Source: Codonopsis lanceolata | Taxonomy: Eukaryota > Streptophyta > Magnoliopsida > Asterales > Campanulaceae | Direction of reading: 5' to 3' | Assembly: GCA_013146195.2 (NCBI GenBank) | Contig: CM028379.1 | Coordinates: 155,154,437 to 155,218,436 of the forward strand | Length of the DNA stretch: 64,000 bases | Part shown: in pieces, positions 33,187 through 44,491 of the stretch | Layout: every line of letters starts with the position of its first letter | Position numbering within the stretch: position 1 is the first letter of the stretch | Program-made: the position numbers and the translations under genes | Notes under the pieces: model-generated | Told to the model about the DNA's origin: nothing | The model's input: only the letters and a program-made list of their open reading frames with translations | Database searches by the model: none

Positions 33187-34586
33187 TCATGAAGAAATTT
33201 GTTTTCTTCCTTCGCTTGATACTCTCTTGTTGTTGACAACTATTGAGAGTTTGAATCTCACCGCCATCAAAGATTTCTCACTTGTAAGTTTCTCACGCTT
33301 CTTGGCTAGTTTAACATAGGCTACTCTAAAGGAATTAAATTCTTCAAGCATATCCCGATTATCCTTGAGAAGTTCTTCCTTCTCGAAACTATCACTGTTG
33401 GTTTCATTTTTGTCCAAAGGACTTGGTGAAACTACAACTTCATTTTCAGAGTCATAGGTAGGACATGAATCATGAGCTATTAAGCATATGTTAGCTTGCT
33501 CACAATCCTCTTCCTCCTCTTCTGAATCAGTCTCAAACCATGAGGCAACCTGTTTGTCTTCTATGTCTTCAGCCAACATACCCTTTTGTTTTTGAAATTT
33601 TCTAAAAGTGGGTTTTCGGTATGCTTCAAATTTTGGCTTAGGACATTTTGAGGCAAAATGACCAGGTTTTCTACAGTTATAACACACAAGCTCTTCCTTA
33701 GATGAGCTTTCACCAATCTTCCTGAAAGGTTGTTGGTGAGTGTTCTTCCTTCCATATTTTGCAAATTTTTGAAAACGTTTAACAAACATAGCAAATTGTT
33801 CATCAGATAAAAAATCATTTTCACTGGAAGAAGTAGAAGGTTTGTTTTCAACAATGATTTCTTCTTGGACCATGGCTGGCAAAGACACAGTTCTGAACTG
33901 TTTGTCTTGCTCTAGAGCTTGATTAACTTCAAGTTCATAAACCTTTAAACTTGCGTAGAGACTACGAAGAGTCATCTCGTTTAAGTTCTTAGATTCTTTC
34001 ATAGCCGTGGTCTTCACATGCCATAAGCTACCTAGAGAGCCTAGAAACCTCATGTTCATTTCCTTTTTGTCATACGTTTTACCAAGAGAAAAGCAACTAT
34101 TTATTACCTCACTGAATCGATCGTATGCTTGTCTCAAGGTTTCCTTAGGATCCTTTTTGAAAGAATCAAACTGCTGGATGTATGTATATTTTCTGTTGTC
34201 TCTTGTGTCTTGGTCTCCTTCCAAGTATTCTACAAGAGCTTCCCACATCTCTTTAGCAGTTGTACATCGAATCACTTGCTGGTAGGTGCTTGTATCTAGA
34301 GAGCTGGTGATTATATTGATTGCTTTGCTGTCAAGTTCAACCAGCTTTCTATCGTCCTCTGTCCATTCTGATTCTTCTTTAGGAACTTCGGGGTTCCAGC
34401 GATGGAGGCTAGAAGATTTGCCTTCATTGGTACATGTTGACTGCAGTGACACATTTCCATAACTCCGTTGTCAATAGAGTTCATGAATCTCATTACTTTA
34501 TCCTTCCATACATCAAAATGACCTTCGTCCAATATTGGGACGTGGTTAGCATTAGATGTAGGCAGCATATAGTGTGTTTGTGCCAT
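33187..34586 (-). pseudogene. Copia (Sirevirus) gag, one frameshift
   Basis: The start (ATG at 34586; AQTHYMLPTSNANHVPILDE, then FDVWKDKVMRFM) and a 421-codon frame from 34452 (ESEWTEDDRKLVELDSKAIN, IITSSLDTSTYQQVIRC, EALVEYLEGDQDTRDNRKYT, LRQAYDRFSEV) form one gag with a single frame change near 34,400-34,450. A CCHC zinc knuckle, CYNCRKPGHFASKC, sits at about residue 263-276 of the long frame, followed by an acidic stretch (ETDSEEEEEDCEQ). Gag packages element RNA. Unlike pol it has kept normal CTG/CAG content and a long open frame. Confidence 0.85.
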
Positions 34587-34640
34587 TATGTCGTATCTCT
34601 CAAGAGTTTAATCTTGGAAAAACTTGTTTTCGAAGAGTAA

Positions 34641-34653
34641 GGCTCTGATACCA
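34641..34653 (-). promoter_or_regulatory. Primer-binding site, initiator tRNA-Met
   Basis: On the minus strand TGGTATCAGAGCC lies two bases after the 5' LTR end (CCCACA). This is the standard plant copia primer site and fixes the element's orientation. Confidence 0.9.
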
Positions 34654-34655
34654 AT

Positions 34656-35914
34656 TGTGGGTCCCAATGAGCACAATAATAAGCTAGAAGGGGGTTGAAT
34701 AGCTTATTAACACTTTAAAACTTTTAAGTAAGTTCCTTGAAAGTTACTTGCAAACTATGAAAAGAATCAAGTAGCGGAAGACCTTTAAGAAAGTTGTTCC
34801 AGGTCTGCCGATAAGGACTACCGATAAACCTTTTACAGATTACTTAAGTTCTACTGAAATGGATAATATAAACAATGAAACTAAGCAGTTCAGTAAATAG
34901 ACAGACAGTAGGAAATAACACAAGTATTTTGGGATGGTTCACACTATAATGAGTGCTACGTCCCACCACCAAGGCGATCAACCTTGGATTTAAATTGTGC
35001 ACTATGTTTTCCACTTAGATCAATTACAAAGAATATCCCTAATGGATCGTGTACAAAATATTGACTTGTGTTTGGGTCTATGGAATTAAATATCTGTAAA
35101 TACAAGATATTTAATTCGTGCAGAAGTATAGTTAATGGAAGTTAACAACAAGAAGAATAAAGCAATAAATGTTGAAGAGCAGCTTCTTGTTGTTGACGAG
35201 GACTTCTAGATCTGTTGAGGATCTATTGAATGCACTGAGCTGAAAGACTTGGAGTTGTGAAGATTCAGAGCAATTCTTTAAGTGTTCGATTGATTTTGTA
35301 CAGTTGTCTCTATGTTCCAGTCTTCAATGGTAGTATTTAAAGAAGGTGCATTTCAAAAGAATCCGTTGGAGAGGACGAAGACTTCAAAAGCTCTATTCAT
35401 AAATGCATTAAATGCATGGGGCTGTCAGTCAAGGATTTTCGTCTTCACAGATATCTAGAGCAGATAATCATTTCGAGATCTTCAAAAGGTGGGCGATTTG
35501 GTGTCGATCGAGAGATGAAGCGAAAGTAGGGGCGATGCAGCTTTTCAGACGAAAAGGTCTTCCTGCTTTTCGGAAAGTTGCTTTCGGTGGCTTGACATGT
35601 CAGGGAATGACTTGGATTAATTCAAATAATATATGAAAATAAGTCTGAATTAATCCAGCTAGCTTTCTGTTGGAGAGGACACGTAGAAGCAGATCAGCTG
35701 AACACGAGGTCTTCCGATCTTAAGCTTTGAGTAGGTCTTCCGGTGAAGCTGAGAAGGGGTCTTCCGCTGATCCTGAAAAAGTCCTACAAAAACTATACAA
35801 GGCAAAGTTCTATACACAGTTGCCACGCTAATCGATACGCAGCCCGATTAGCCACTGAAGTATAAAACTAATATAATGTACTGATCAGATATAAATTTAA
35901 CATAAGAATCAACA
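34656..35914 (-). repeat. 5' LTR of the copia element
   Basis: 1259 bp, minus-strand start TGTTGATTC and end GGACCCACA. It matches 24091-25324 but keeps CTG/CAG words. The primer-binding site is directly inside. Confidence 0.9.
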
Positions 35915-36775
35915 CCTCCCCTTGAGGAACCCTCACTCTCGGCTGCTGGTGGTGCTCAAACAAAATGGCCCTAGTAATGGCCGGACCAGCCTTCAGCCTC
36001 TCCGCGTGTTTGGGCAATCTCACGCCTGCCCTCCTACACAACTCGGTAATCAAATGCGGGAACGCGAACCCCGCATTCGTCCTACCTCTAATAAGGGTCT
36101 TGATTTAGCCATTGATTAGGCGGCCAACATCAACAGATCCACCAGACATAATGGTGTAGGTCAAGACAGCCCTCTCCCAAGTCACCATATGTTGGTGACT
36201 TGAGGGCATGAGACGCCCGCAAACAAATTTGAACACGGGCTTGGCCGTGTTCTGAAGGAAGGACTCCTCCATGGTGCGTGGATCGAATGGTGGATTAAGG
36301 TTGTAAGTCCACACAACACCAAGGAGGGAGATGGTCACATTGACCACCTCGACAGGGACAGGGGGTGGAGGTGCATGCTAAAATCATCGGCACCAACCAC
36401 AAAGTTGGAGGTGCCGAAATATTCGTTAATGCTTTGGGACGAAAAGTTTACTACGACGTCCCTAACATTAACGGAGTCTAAAACACCCCCATCTATGCCA
36501 ATGATGCCATTGGCATAGAATTCTCGGACAATAGGCACTACGGCTGCCCTTGCCGGAGAATCTATCAAAAGCCCCCTCCTACGGGCTAAAAAATTGGGAC
36601 GAAGGTCAAATTCTTCAGCCTTGAATCCCCTCTTGGATACCAAGGACTTGGAGAGTTTGGACGTATATCTTTCGGAGGCCTCGTAGGACCCAAATCGGGT
36701 GATGTCAAAATTTTGTTCTTCCTCCTGAGCGGGGCCGTAGAACGAAGCACCGGTATTTCTACGCTTACGGAACAT
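35915..36775 (-). pseudogene. Plant retrotransposon extra ORF ('putative plant transposon protein' type), truncated
   Basis: ATG at 36775 (FRKRRNTGASFYGP) opens a frame with the conserved VREFYANGI block (about residue 100) and NVRDVVVNFSSQSINEYFG. The frame shifts near 36,340, then reads AKPVFKFVCGRLMPSSHQHM, ERAVLTYTIMSGGSVDVGR, a TAA at 36105-36107, then FAFPHLITELCRRAGVRLP before being cut at the copia LTR. These blocks belong to a domain found in ORFs of Athila/Tat-type plant elements. Its function is unknown. It is in sense with the Athila pol to its right, about 1 kb downstream of it, with leader-like A/T-rich sequence before the ATG. It could instead be the antisense ORF of a Tat element. 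Confidence 0.65.
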
Positions 36776-36979
36776 TTTGTTTGAATATAAAAAATTAAAA
36801 ACTAAAGTTTTAACAATTAAAATATGTTTTTTAAATTTTAAAATTAAAAATTAATTCTAAGCATGCAAAATTTTTATCTACGTTGAAATTATCTAACACC
36901 CTAGCATGCAAATATTTTACGTACAAAATTAAAGAGGGTGATAGTGTTACTTGTTTGCAGCTTAAATGAAGAGAGTGCA

Positions 36980-37582
36980 GCCGGAGTGTGAGCCTGATCG
37001 GCGTCGGCAACAATGGATGTTCTATTTCTTCTTCAAAAATTCTTCACTTTAATGGGGTGCAATGGAGTTATGGATGGAGGTGGAAGATGAAGAGTTGGAA
37101 GAGGGAGGAGAGGATCTTGTAATGTGTGCCGGAATATGGACCGATCTGCCGGAATTTTTGGAGGAACTGGGCAGCTGCTGCTGCTGCTGCTGCTGCTTGA
37201 GGGAAGGAGAGAATTTTCTGTGGTGTTTTCTGCAAAAGAACCCAGCATGTCTTTATATAGTGGACCTTGTGGTCGCAAGGTCTGCCACACCTTGCGTCTG
37301 CAAGTTCGGCAGTCAAAACGATTCTGATTCTGCTGATTCCCCATGACTGACAGTACATTGCACGAAAATTGCATTTACGGAGCACCTTGCGGTCGCAAGG
37401 TCTCCAACACCATGCGTCCGCAAGGTGGGCAGAACTTTGCCACTTAATTTTCTTTCTTCCTTTTCAGCAGTTTTGCAGTTTAGCCCTTCCGTTAACTTCC
37501 ATTATGTTTTGTATCTTTCCTGTATGCAAAAACTTAACAAAAACTCTAGACTAAAAATATTAGTAACATATAAATACAACAC
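36980..37582 (-). repeat. Probable 3' LTR / promoter-bearing region of the Athila-type element
   Basis: It follows the purine tract and starts TGTTGTATTTATATG on the minus strand. It holds a TATA box and four GC-rich near-palindromes of the type ACCTTGCGGTCGCAAGGT (37264, 37289, 37384, 37409). A (GCT)n run at 37174-37196 lies downstream of the TATA. There is no second copy to fix the end. Confidence 0.4.
37252..37259 (-). promoter_or_regulatory. TATA box
   Basis: On the minus strand CTATATAAAG is followed by CA-rich, leader-like sequence. It could drive the extra ORF at 36775 or the element itself. Confidence 0.5.
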
Positions 37583-37590
37583 TAAAATGA

Positions 37591-37610
37591 TTTTCTCCCC
37601 CAAACTTGAA
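37591..37610 (-). promoter_or_regulatory. Polypurine tract of Athila-type element
   Basis: On the minus strand AAGTTTGGGGGAGAAAA lies 160 bp after the pol stop, preceded by GTGGGAGGCAACCCA, a sequence usual downstream of Athila pol. Confidence 0.6.
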
Positions 37611-37769
37611 TTTTGGCATATTTAATTAAAAAAAATTAAATGTCCAAAAGTACATTTAACGGAGAAAAGCATATTTAAGCTATCTATAAAATAAATAACA
37701 TTCAAAATAGTGGGTTGCCTCCCACTTAGCACCTTTGTTTAACGTCTTTGGCTCGACCAAACTGCAAGC

Positions 37770-39254
37770 CTAATCTCGGGGTGGTTCACTGTCAGCCAAA
37801 TGAATTAACTCAATTGTTCGTTCCACTAACATCGGCTCTAAATATGGCTTGAGTCGGTGTCCATTAACTTTAAAAACTTCATTATTTTTCGGATTTTGAA
37901 TATCAACAGCTCCATGAGGATAGATTCGTACGATTATAAAGGGACCAGACCATTTAGATTTCAATTTTCCGGGGAATAGCCTTAATCTAGAATTATAAAG
38001 TAACACTTTCATACCTGAATGAAACATTTTGTTAGCTAGCCCCATGTCATGATATTTCTTGGTCTTTTCTTTATATGTCTTAGCATTCTCATACAAATTC
38101 AACATGTATTCTTCTATCTCATTTAATTGAAACAATCTTTCCTCTCCAGCCAAGTTTAAATATAAGTTTAATTCTTTAACAGCCCAATAGGCTTTATGCT
38201 CAATTTCAACTGGTAAATGACAAGCTTTGCCATATACCATTCTATATGGACTCATTCCTATGGGGGTCTTAAAAGCAGTTCGGTATGCCAATAAAGCATC
38301 CTTAAGCTTAGATTCTCAATCTTTACGATTAGGCCTAACAGTCTTTTCTAATACTGCTTTTATTTGTCTATTGCTAACTTCTACTTGGCCTGATGTTTGA
38401 GGATGATAAGGTGTAGCTAACTTGTGAGTTACACCATGCTTCCTAAGGACATTGTTCAACAACTTATTGGTAAAATGAGTTCCTTGGTCACTTATTATGG
38501 CCTTAGGTACTCCATTCCTGGCGAACAAATCTTCTACAAATTTAACCACTGTTTTTCCATCATTAGTCTTGGTTGCTACTGCTTCAATCCATTTGGATAC
38601 GTAATCTACTGTTACCAAAATATACTCACAATTATTTGACACTAGAAAAGGACCCATGAAATCAATGCCCCAGACATCAAAATTTTCAACAACTAAATTA
38701 ATATGCAAGGGCATCTCGTTTCTCTTTCCTATTCCACCTGTTCTTTGATATTTATCACATGTTTTATAAAATAATTCACAATCTCTAAAAACAGTAGGCC
38801 AATATAAACCAGATTGTAAAATTTTTCTAATAGTCTTGTTTCCACTAAAATGACCTCCACAAGAATATCCATGGCAAAATTCCATAATACCTTGTTGGTC
38901 TTTTTCTGGAATACATCTTCTTATTAAAGAATCTGAACAAATTTTGTATAAATGAGGTGCTTCCCAAAAATAATTTTTCGTTTCCGCCAAAAATTTCTTC
39001 TTTTCATAATGATCAAAATCTGGACTAATGATATCAGACACATAGTAGTTGACAAAATCAGCATACCAAGGGTCAGAATCTTTAATGGCTAAAAGTTGTT
39101 CATCAAGAAAATTGTCATTTATGGGAACAGGATCATCAAGAAATTGACGTTCAAGCAAGGGTGAAAATTCCAATCTAGACAAATGGTCGGCTACGACATT
39201 CTCGGTTCCCTTTTCATCTTTGATTGTAATGTCAAATTCTTGTAACAATAACAT
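37770..39254 (-). pseudogene. Athila integrase, one in-frame stop
   Basis: The frame starts in the RNase H-integrase link (LLLQEFDITIKDEKGTENVV), then the zinc region (FCHGYSCGGHFSGNKT ... TCDKYQ), the catalytic core with all three acids (WGIDFMGPF; IISDQGTHF; TSGQVEVSNRQ) and, after a single TGA near 38,317, AYRTAFKTPIGMSPYRMVYG and the C-terminal end NGHRLKPYLEP. The second Cys of the last zinc pair is Tyr (CDKY). The stop replaces a Trp found in relatives, a G-to-A change. Apart from these, the protein is close to full length, about 490 codons. It inserts element DNA into the genome. Confidence 0.9.
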
Positions 39255-39258
39255 CCAT

Positions 39259-39536
39259 CTAATTAATCTTGGTAGAATGATCAGAAAATATTATCACCTT
39301 TGATCCTAGCAGATATGATCTAAATTTTTCTAAAGCATATACAATTGCTAAAAATTCTTTTTCTGTAGTTGTATAATTCAATTGAGCATCATTTAGAGTT
39401 CTACTAGGATAATGAATCACTTGAGGTTTTCTATCTACCCTTTGTCCTAACACGGCTCCAATTGCAAAATATGATGCATCACACATGATTTCAAAAGGAA
39501 GTGACCAATCAGGGCCGGATAAAATAGGGGCAGTAG
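39259..39536 (-). pseudogene. Athila RNase H
   Basis: The frame reads MCDASYFAIGAVLGQRVDRK, SRTLNDAQLNYTTTEKEFLA, IVYALEKFRSYLLGSKVIIF and SDHS before a stop. Asp (CDAS), Glu (TEKE) and the second Asp (SDHS) of the catalytic set are present. A one-base loss in an A run at about 39,540 separates it from RT, and a small deletion after SDHS removes the usual link to integrase. Confidence 0.8.
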
Positions 39537-40811
39537 TTAATTTTCTTTTAACAAATTAAAAGCTTCTAAACATTCTTTATCAAAAATAAGTTCTGTATCT
39601 TTTGCTAACAAGTTACATAGCGGTTTACAGATTTTGGAAAAATCTTTTATAAATCTTCGATAAAAACTAGTATGCCCTAGAAAACTTCTAACTCCTTTAA
39701 CTGAAGTGGGAGGGGGTAGTTGTGAAATAACTTCGATTTTAACTTTGTCAACTTCAATACCTTTATTTGAAACAACGTGCCCTAAGACAATTCCATGTTT
39801 GACCATAAAGTGACTTTTCTCCCAACTTAATGTTAAATTTGTTTCACAGCATCTTTTCAGGACTGATGTAAGATTTTCTAAACAGTGATCAAAAGAATTT
39901 CCAAAAACTGAGAAATCGTCCATGAAAACTTCAACACATCTTTCAACTAAATCTGAAAATATAGAAATCATGCATCTTTGAAAAGTAGCTGGTGCATTAC
40001 ACAACTCAAAAGGCATTTTCCTAAAAGCAAAAGTACCAAAGGGACATGTAAAGGTTGTTTTCTCTTGGTCTTCGGGTGCAACAGAGATCTGATTGTAACC
40101 AGAAAAACCATCAAGAAAGCAATAGTATTCATGACCGGCTAGTCTTTCAAGAATTTGATCAATAAAGGGCAAAGGAAAGTGATCTTTCCTAGTTGTCACA
40201 TTTAATTTCCGCAAATCAATGCACGTTCTATAACCAGTTATTGTTCTTGTGGGGACTAATTCGTCTTTTTCATTTTTAACAACAGTAATTCCTGACTTTT
40301 TAGGAACTACTTGGACAGGACTAACCCATTTACTATCTGATATAGGGTAAATTATACCCGCATCTAAGAGCTTAAGAACTTCTTTTCTTACGGCTTCTTC
40401 CATGTGTGGGTTAATTCTTATTTGCCTTTCTCTTGAAGGTTTACTACCTTCTTCTAGATGTATTTTATGCATGCACATAGAGGGACTAATACCTTTTATA
40501 TCAGCTAGGGACCATCCTAAAGCTTCTCTATGTGTCCATAAAACTTTTAATAAACTAGATTCTTGCTCTTCCGTTAAGTCGACTGCTATAATAACAGGCA
40601 AAGTGTTACTTTCCCCTAAAAATGCATATTTTAAATGGGATGGTAATGGCTTTAATTCTTCAACTCTAGGAGACTTAATGGATGGCATAAATTCATAATT
40701 TTCTGCTTTAATTGTTTCTTTTATTTTAGCCTTCTCATTCTCTTCTTTATTATCTTCTTTATTTTCTACTTCAACATTATCTATCTCAATTTCTTCAAAG
40801 AGAGATTTCAA
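39537..40811 (-). CDS. Athila reverse transcriptase, intact domain
   Basis: A 424-codon open frame starts with an acidic linker, then LKPLPSHLKYAFLGESNTLP, WSLADIKGISPSMCMHKIHL, the RT fingers (SKWVSPVQVVPKKSG, YRTCIDLRKLNVTTRKDHFP), FLDGFSGYNQI, the catalytic VFMDDFSVFG (about residue 290) and VLGHVVSNKGIEVDK. All expected Asp residues are in place. It copies element RNA to DNA. The frame ends where one base is missing in an A run before RNase H. AT-rich codons set it apart from the GC-rich Tat pol. Confidence 0.9.
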   Translation of the reverse strand: MKSLFEEIEIDNVEVENKEDNKEENEKAKIKETIKAENYEFMPSIKSPRVEELKPLPSHLKYAFLGESNTLPVIIAVDLTEEQESSLLKVLWTHREALGWSLADIKGISPSMCMHKIHLEEGSKPSRERQIRINPHMEEAVRKEVLKLLDAGIIYPISDSKWVSPVQVVPKKSGITVVKNEKDELVPTRTITGYRTCIDLRKLNVTTRKDHFPLPFIDQILERLAGHEYYCFLDGFSGYNQISVAPEDQEKTTFTCPFGTFAFRKMPFELCNAPATFQRCMISIFSDLVERCVEVFMDDFSVFGNSFDHCLENLTSVLKRCCETNLTLSWEKSHFMVKHGIVLGHVVSNKGIEVDKVKIEVISQLPPPTSVKGVRSFLGHTSFYRRFIKDFSKICKPLCNLLAKDTELIFDKECLEAFNLLKEN

Positions 40812-41219
40812 AATCTCTACTTCATCTTCCTTGATTTCATTACTTTCTTCTTCTAGTTTTTCAATCTTATCAGAATTATTTTTGATTCCTTCTCTAGATC
40901 TTCTTTATCTTTCTTTTTACTAGCTTCTAACTTTTCTTTCTCTTGTCTTTCTTCCTCTTCTATTTCTCTTTCAATCTCCTCAATATCAATTTTTATGGGA
41001 GGAATAGGACTATCATCATAGACTATAAATCTATCTCTTTCGTAATCTTCTTTTTCTTCAAAAGTTTCACTTGATAACTTTTCAATCTCATCTATTGAAA
41101 AACATGCACTTATGTCACTAGGTCTATTCATAGCATCAAACACAGAGATTTCAACAGTTTCACCTAGGACTGACATTGTAAGTTTACAATTCTTCACATT
41201 AATCATTGTATTGGCAGTA
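40812..41219 (-). pseudogene. Athila protease-RT linker
   Basis: The frame 41206-40853 reads INVKNCKLTMSVLGETVEIS, FDAMNRPSDISACFSIDEIE, then a very acidic/lysine-rich run. It continues the protease end lying at 45,397 across the solo LTR. A frame change separates it from the RT frame near 40,850. Confidence 0.7.
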
Positions 41220-44075
41220 TGTCATAGCCCGACCCGGACTCCAATGCGAAATCCCAAGGTCGTGCCGTCAAGACAAGCTAAAGACGGACAAGCACCCGCT
41301 AAGTGTAGTGGTGCGAGTCAAGAGTTGAACCAACAAACTCTAAACAGGAATGTAAAGTCATAACGGCAAAACCGAATAACCAAAAACTAAAATCTGCGGA
41401 AGCAAATCATAAGTGGAACCCAAACTTATAATTGTAAACTAAGGAATACAAGGCTGAGAGACGACTATCTCTCGACAAATCTACGACGCACGTGACGCAA
41501 CAATGCGCACGGGCAACAAACCATCGGCAATCCTAAGGCCGGCGAATCAACAGAATACCAACCTGATAAATGACAACTCAACGGCTATAACATGCCGGAG
41601 GAATAAATCAACTAGAAGAATAAGATATTCAAATTCTAACAACTAAACCCAAGTCTCACGACTAACGTCGTCGGAGATGACAATACCAACAATACTAGAA
41701 TGAGTGAGCTAAAGCATGCTCGGAATAATAAAAGGGAACAACTCATAAGAGATACAACAGCTCGACCAAACAAGTCGGCTACCAAAATAATACGATAACA
41801 AAATACTAACATAGTCTACCCAAGTAAAGTCTACATAACTTTACAATCGTGTCTCACAAATACAAAATAACTTAATAATAATAAACCCAAGCTTAAAGTC
41901 CGGAAGACCACCTTCTAGGAATCACTATCCGAAGCCGCCACGCATACAAACGAGCTTACTGCAAAAACTAAGGAAAACAAACACACGGAGTGAGTCATAA
42001 TGACCCAGTAAGTTACTAAATGCAATTGTATGGCATAGCATGGCGTGGCATGGCATAATGCACAAACATGTATAAAATCATGGTATCTTTATAGTCTACC
42101 AATAATAAACTTGTATCAAGTCATCATGTAACATAAACTTCATAAACCACATAGCATGTTATCTTTCATATAAGTGCTTATACATAAGCACGTAAAACCA
42201 AGACCTGGGCCAAGCCCTCAATATTCAAACCGGGAACCACCCTCAGATGATCATAAACTGGGTTTCAATCCTCAAATGATCATAACTCATCAGTTTTCTT
42301 AATGAGTACCTCGTTACATTCATCCAACCCTGGGATGAGAAATGGGAGCTCAATATCAGGCTAGGGGGCGCTAATACGAGACCAATCCCACTATCGGCCA
42401 AATAGTGAGGAGAAAGGGTACCAATGCGGCGATTCGAAGCGAATGTTTCCAAAGGCTATGAATCGTCCCATTGCCGACAAAACGACCAAGACGCCAGCTG
42501 GACTCAAATCAAGATGTTCAAGTAGATATTTACTTGCATAAACCAATAAGGACCAAGTCCATCATAAAAGACTTATCAATTCAAGTAGGTCATAATGCTC
42601 TACAAAACCCAATAAACAATGCACATAATTGTACACACTTAACACGTTCAACTAACTTGTAAGTTTAGTTCAAAAACCACATATTGAGGTATTCATAATC
42701 CTCAAGTCACCACCAATTCAAGAATAGCTTATAGCTCAATAAATCACAACGTGAGGTCTACTATAGTCCCCTACTCAAGATTAAATCAAAGACTATTATT
42801 CAGTCTAAGAACAACCACAAACAAGGCTTAGCATTTGGTTTCACTCAAAAGCACACCGGACTCAACCATAGTCCTAACCGTCGAACATAATCGACATCCT
42901 CAAAACCATTCTCATGAATGACAAGACTACACCGTAGTCCAAGACCCGCAAGTTTTCCATGTACGATCATCTGAATTTCCTAAAAGAAATCTCATTCAAT
43001 AATCATTTCTTAAGGATACACGAGATCATTGATTGGTCTCTAATGCTCCGTGCTCTACGAGCACGCTCTAAATAAATCCCCAATAAGCTCCTATATCATG
43101 GGTGTCACAAATGGGACACAATTCGAGATGCTCGGGTACTTACAATCACAACCAACCAAACCCGAACATCGTAGGATTTCAACATAAGGCTCACTAACAT
43201 CTTATTGAACCTAAAATGACTCCATTGAGTCTTAATATCGCATTTCCTTAAATACATATTTCATACATCCCAAAATTAATACATCAATCACATTTATAGC
43301 AATTCTCCCAAAAATAATCCGGGCTTGTTTCCCAAGCCTAAAATCCAAGAACTCAACATAACCATAATCAAACGAATCCCAAATGTCGTAGGACTTCGAC
43401 CCGAGTTCATTAACACTTTATTGAACTTATTTCGACTCCGTTGAGTCTAAATACTAAGTTTCATTTCTTACACATTTCATCAATCTCAACAATGACCCTC
43501 ACTTCAATTTATAACAATTTCCAAAATAATTCGGGCTTAGTTCCCAAGCCTTAAATTCATAAAAATCTTAACAAAGAGATAACATATTTCTCCCAACTCA
43601 CAACAACATTCAAATCATCCTACCCATGACATTGACAAGTTCATACCTCCAAAAATACACAAAATAGGCATATTTCCACAATGAACCCAAATAACATATG
43701 GACATGATTTCTAGCATGCTCATAAGCCTAGAAACACAAGATGAAGAGTAATCATATACCTCACAATCATAAAAACCACTCTACAATTGCTCTTACAAGT
43801 TATACTTCCAAAAATCCCCAAAATTGGGCATACAAAGCATATCAAGTGTTCATTGCCCACAAATAGCATATGAGTTGTTTTCCTTAGGGCCAATGAACCA
43901 AAATCAAAAGGAAGTAACTTACCTAGCTTGAGTGAAAACTCAAGAGAACCAAAATCTGAACGGTGAAGTTGTTCTACACGTCGAGGGCTTCAAGATTCCG
44001 AAGTTTGAAGGCAATCGGTTGGTTGGATCGTCTTGGATCGAAGGAAGAATGAAGCTAGGGCTTGAATCTCCAAGC

Positions 44076-44097
44076 CTCTCTCTCTCTCTCTCTCTCT
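44076..44097. repeat. (CT)n microsatellite
   Basis: Eleven CT units lie in the transcribed part of the solo LTR. Confidence 0.95.
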
Positions 44098-44158
44098 AAT
44101 ACGTATTGTGGAAGAGAAGAAATGAAATGATTTCTGCAAATAACAAAGGGGGTTTGGG

Positions 44159-44166
44159 TATTTATA
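44159..44166 (-). promoter_or_regulatory. TATA box in Tekay/Del-type LTR
   Basis: GGGGTATAAATACCC on the minus strand sits about 1.2 kb into the LTR, with the (CT)n leader-like run downstream. Confidence 0.6.
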
Positions 44167-44398
44167 CCCCCAAATTAAGGAGGGCACAATAGGCATTTCC
44201 CTTGCACAATTAGTAGGGATTAGGGGTAATCAAACACTAATCTAACCTTAATCAACTTCCAACTAATGTTAGAACATGATTTGGGTTAAGTATGGGTGGT
44301 TAGGAAGGGTTTAGAGGGGGTTTAATGAGGGTAGGATGGGTATAATTCGTCCAAACACAAAACAGGGCAAAAATCCCGTAAATGCAGTTCTGATGTTG

Positions 44399-44491
44399 AG
44401 GCGGGCGCCTGGGCTCCTGCTCAGCACATTTTCATTTTGCAAAGCCCCCAGTACTTGAGGCGGGCGCCTCACAATGTCCAGGCGGGCGCCT
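44399..44491. repeat. Three AGGCGGGCGCCT boxes
   Basis: Identical 12-mers lie at 44399-44410, 44458-44469 and 44480-44491, upstream of the TATA box in otherwise AT-rich LTR. Confidence 0.85.

Larger units (their letters stand above)
24091..35914 (-). mobile_element. Ty1/copia Sirevirus-type retrotransposon, complete outline
   Basis: The element is 11.8 kb on the minus strand. 5' LTR 34656-35914, initiator-Met primer site, gag with zinc knuckle, protease, integrase, RT, RNase H, a long region of about 4 kb with env-like ORF fragments, a purine tract, and the 3' LTR 24091-25324. Length, gag type (AQTHYMLPTSNANHV start) and a region with open frames after pol fit Sireviruses. The 5 bp outside the two LTRs differ (GTGGC left, CCTCC right), so there is no target duplication. 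Pol is shredded by small indels, but gag is nearly whole. Confidence 0.85.
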
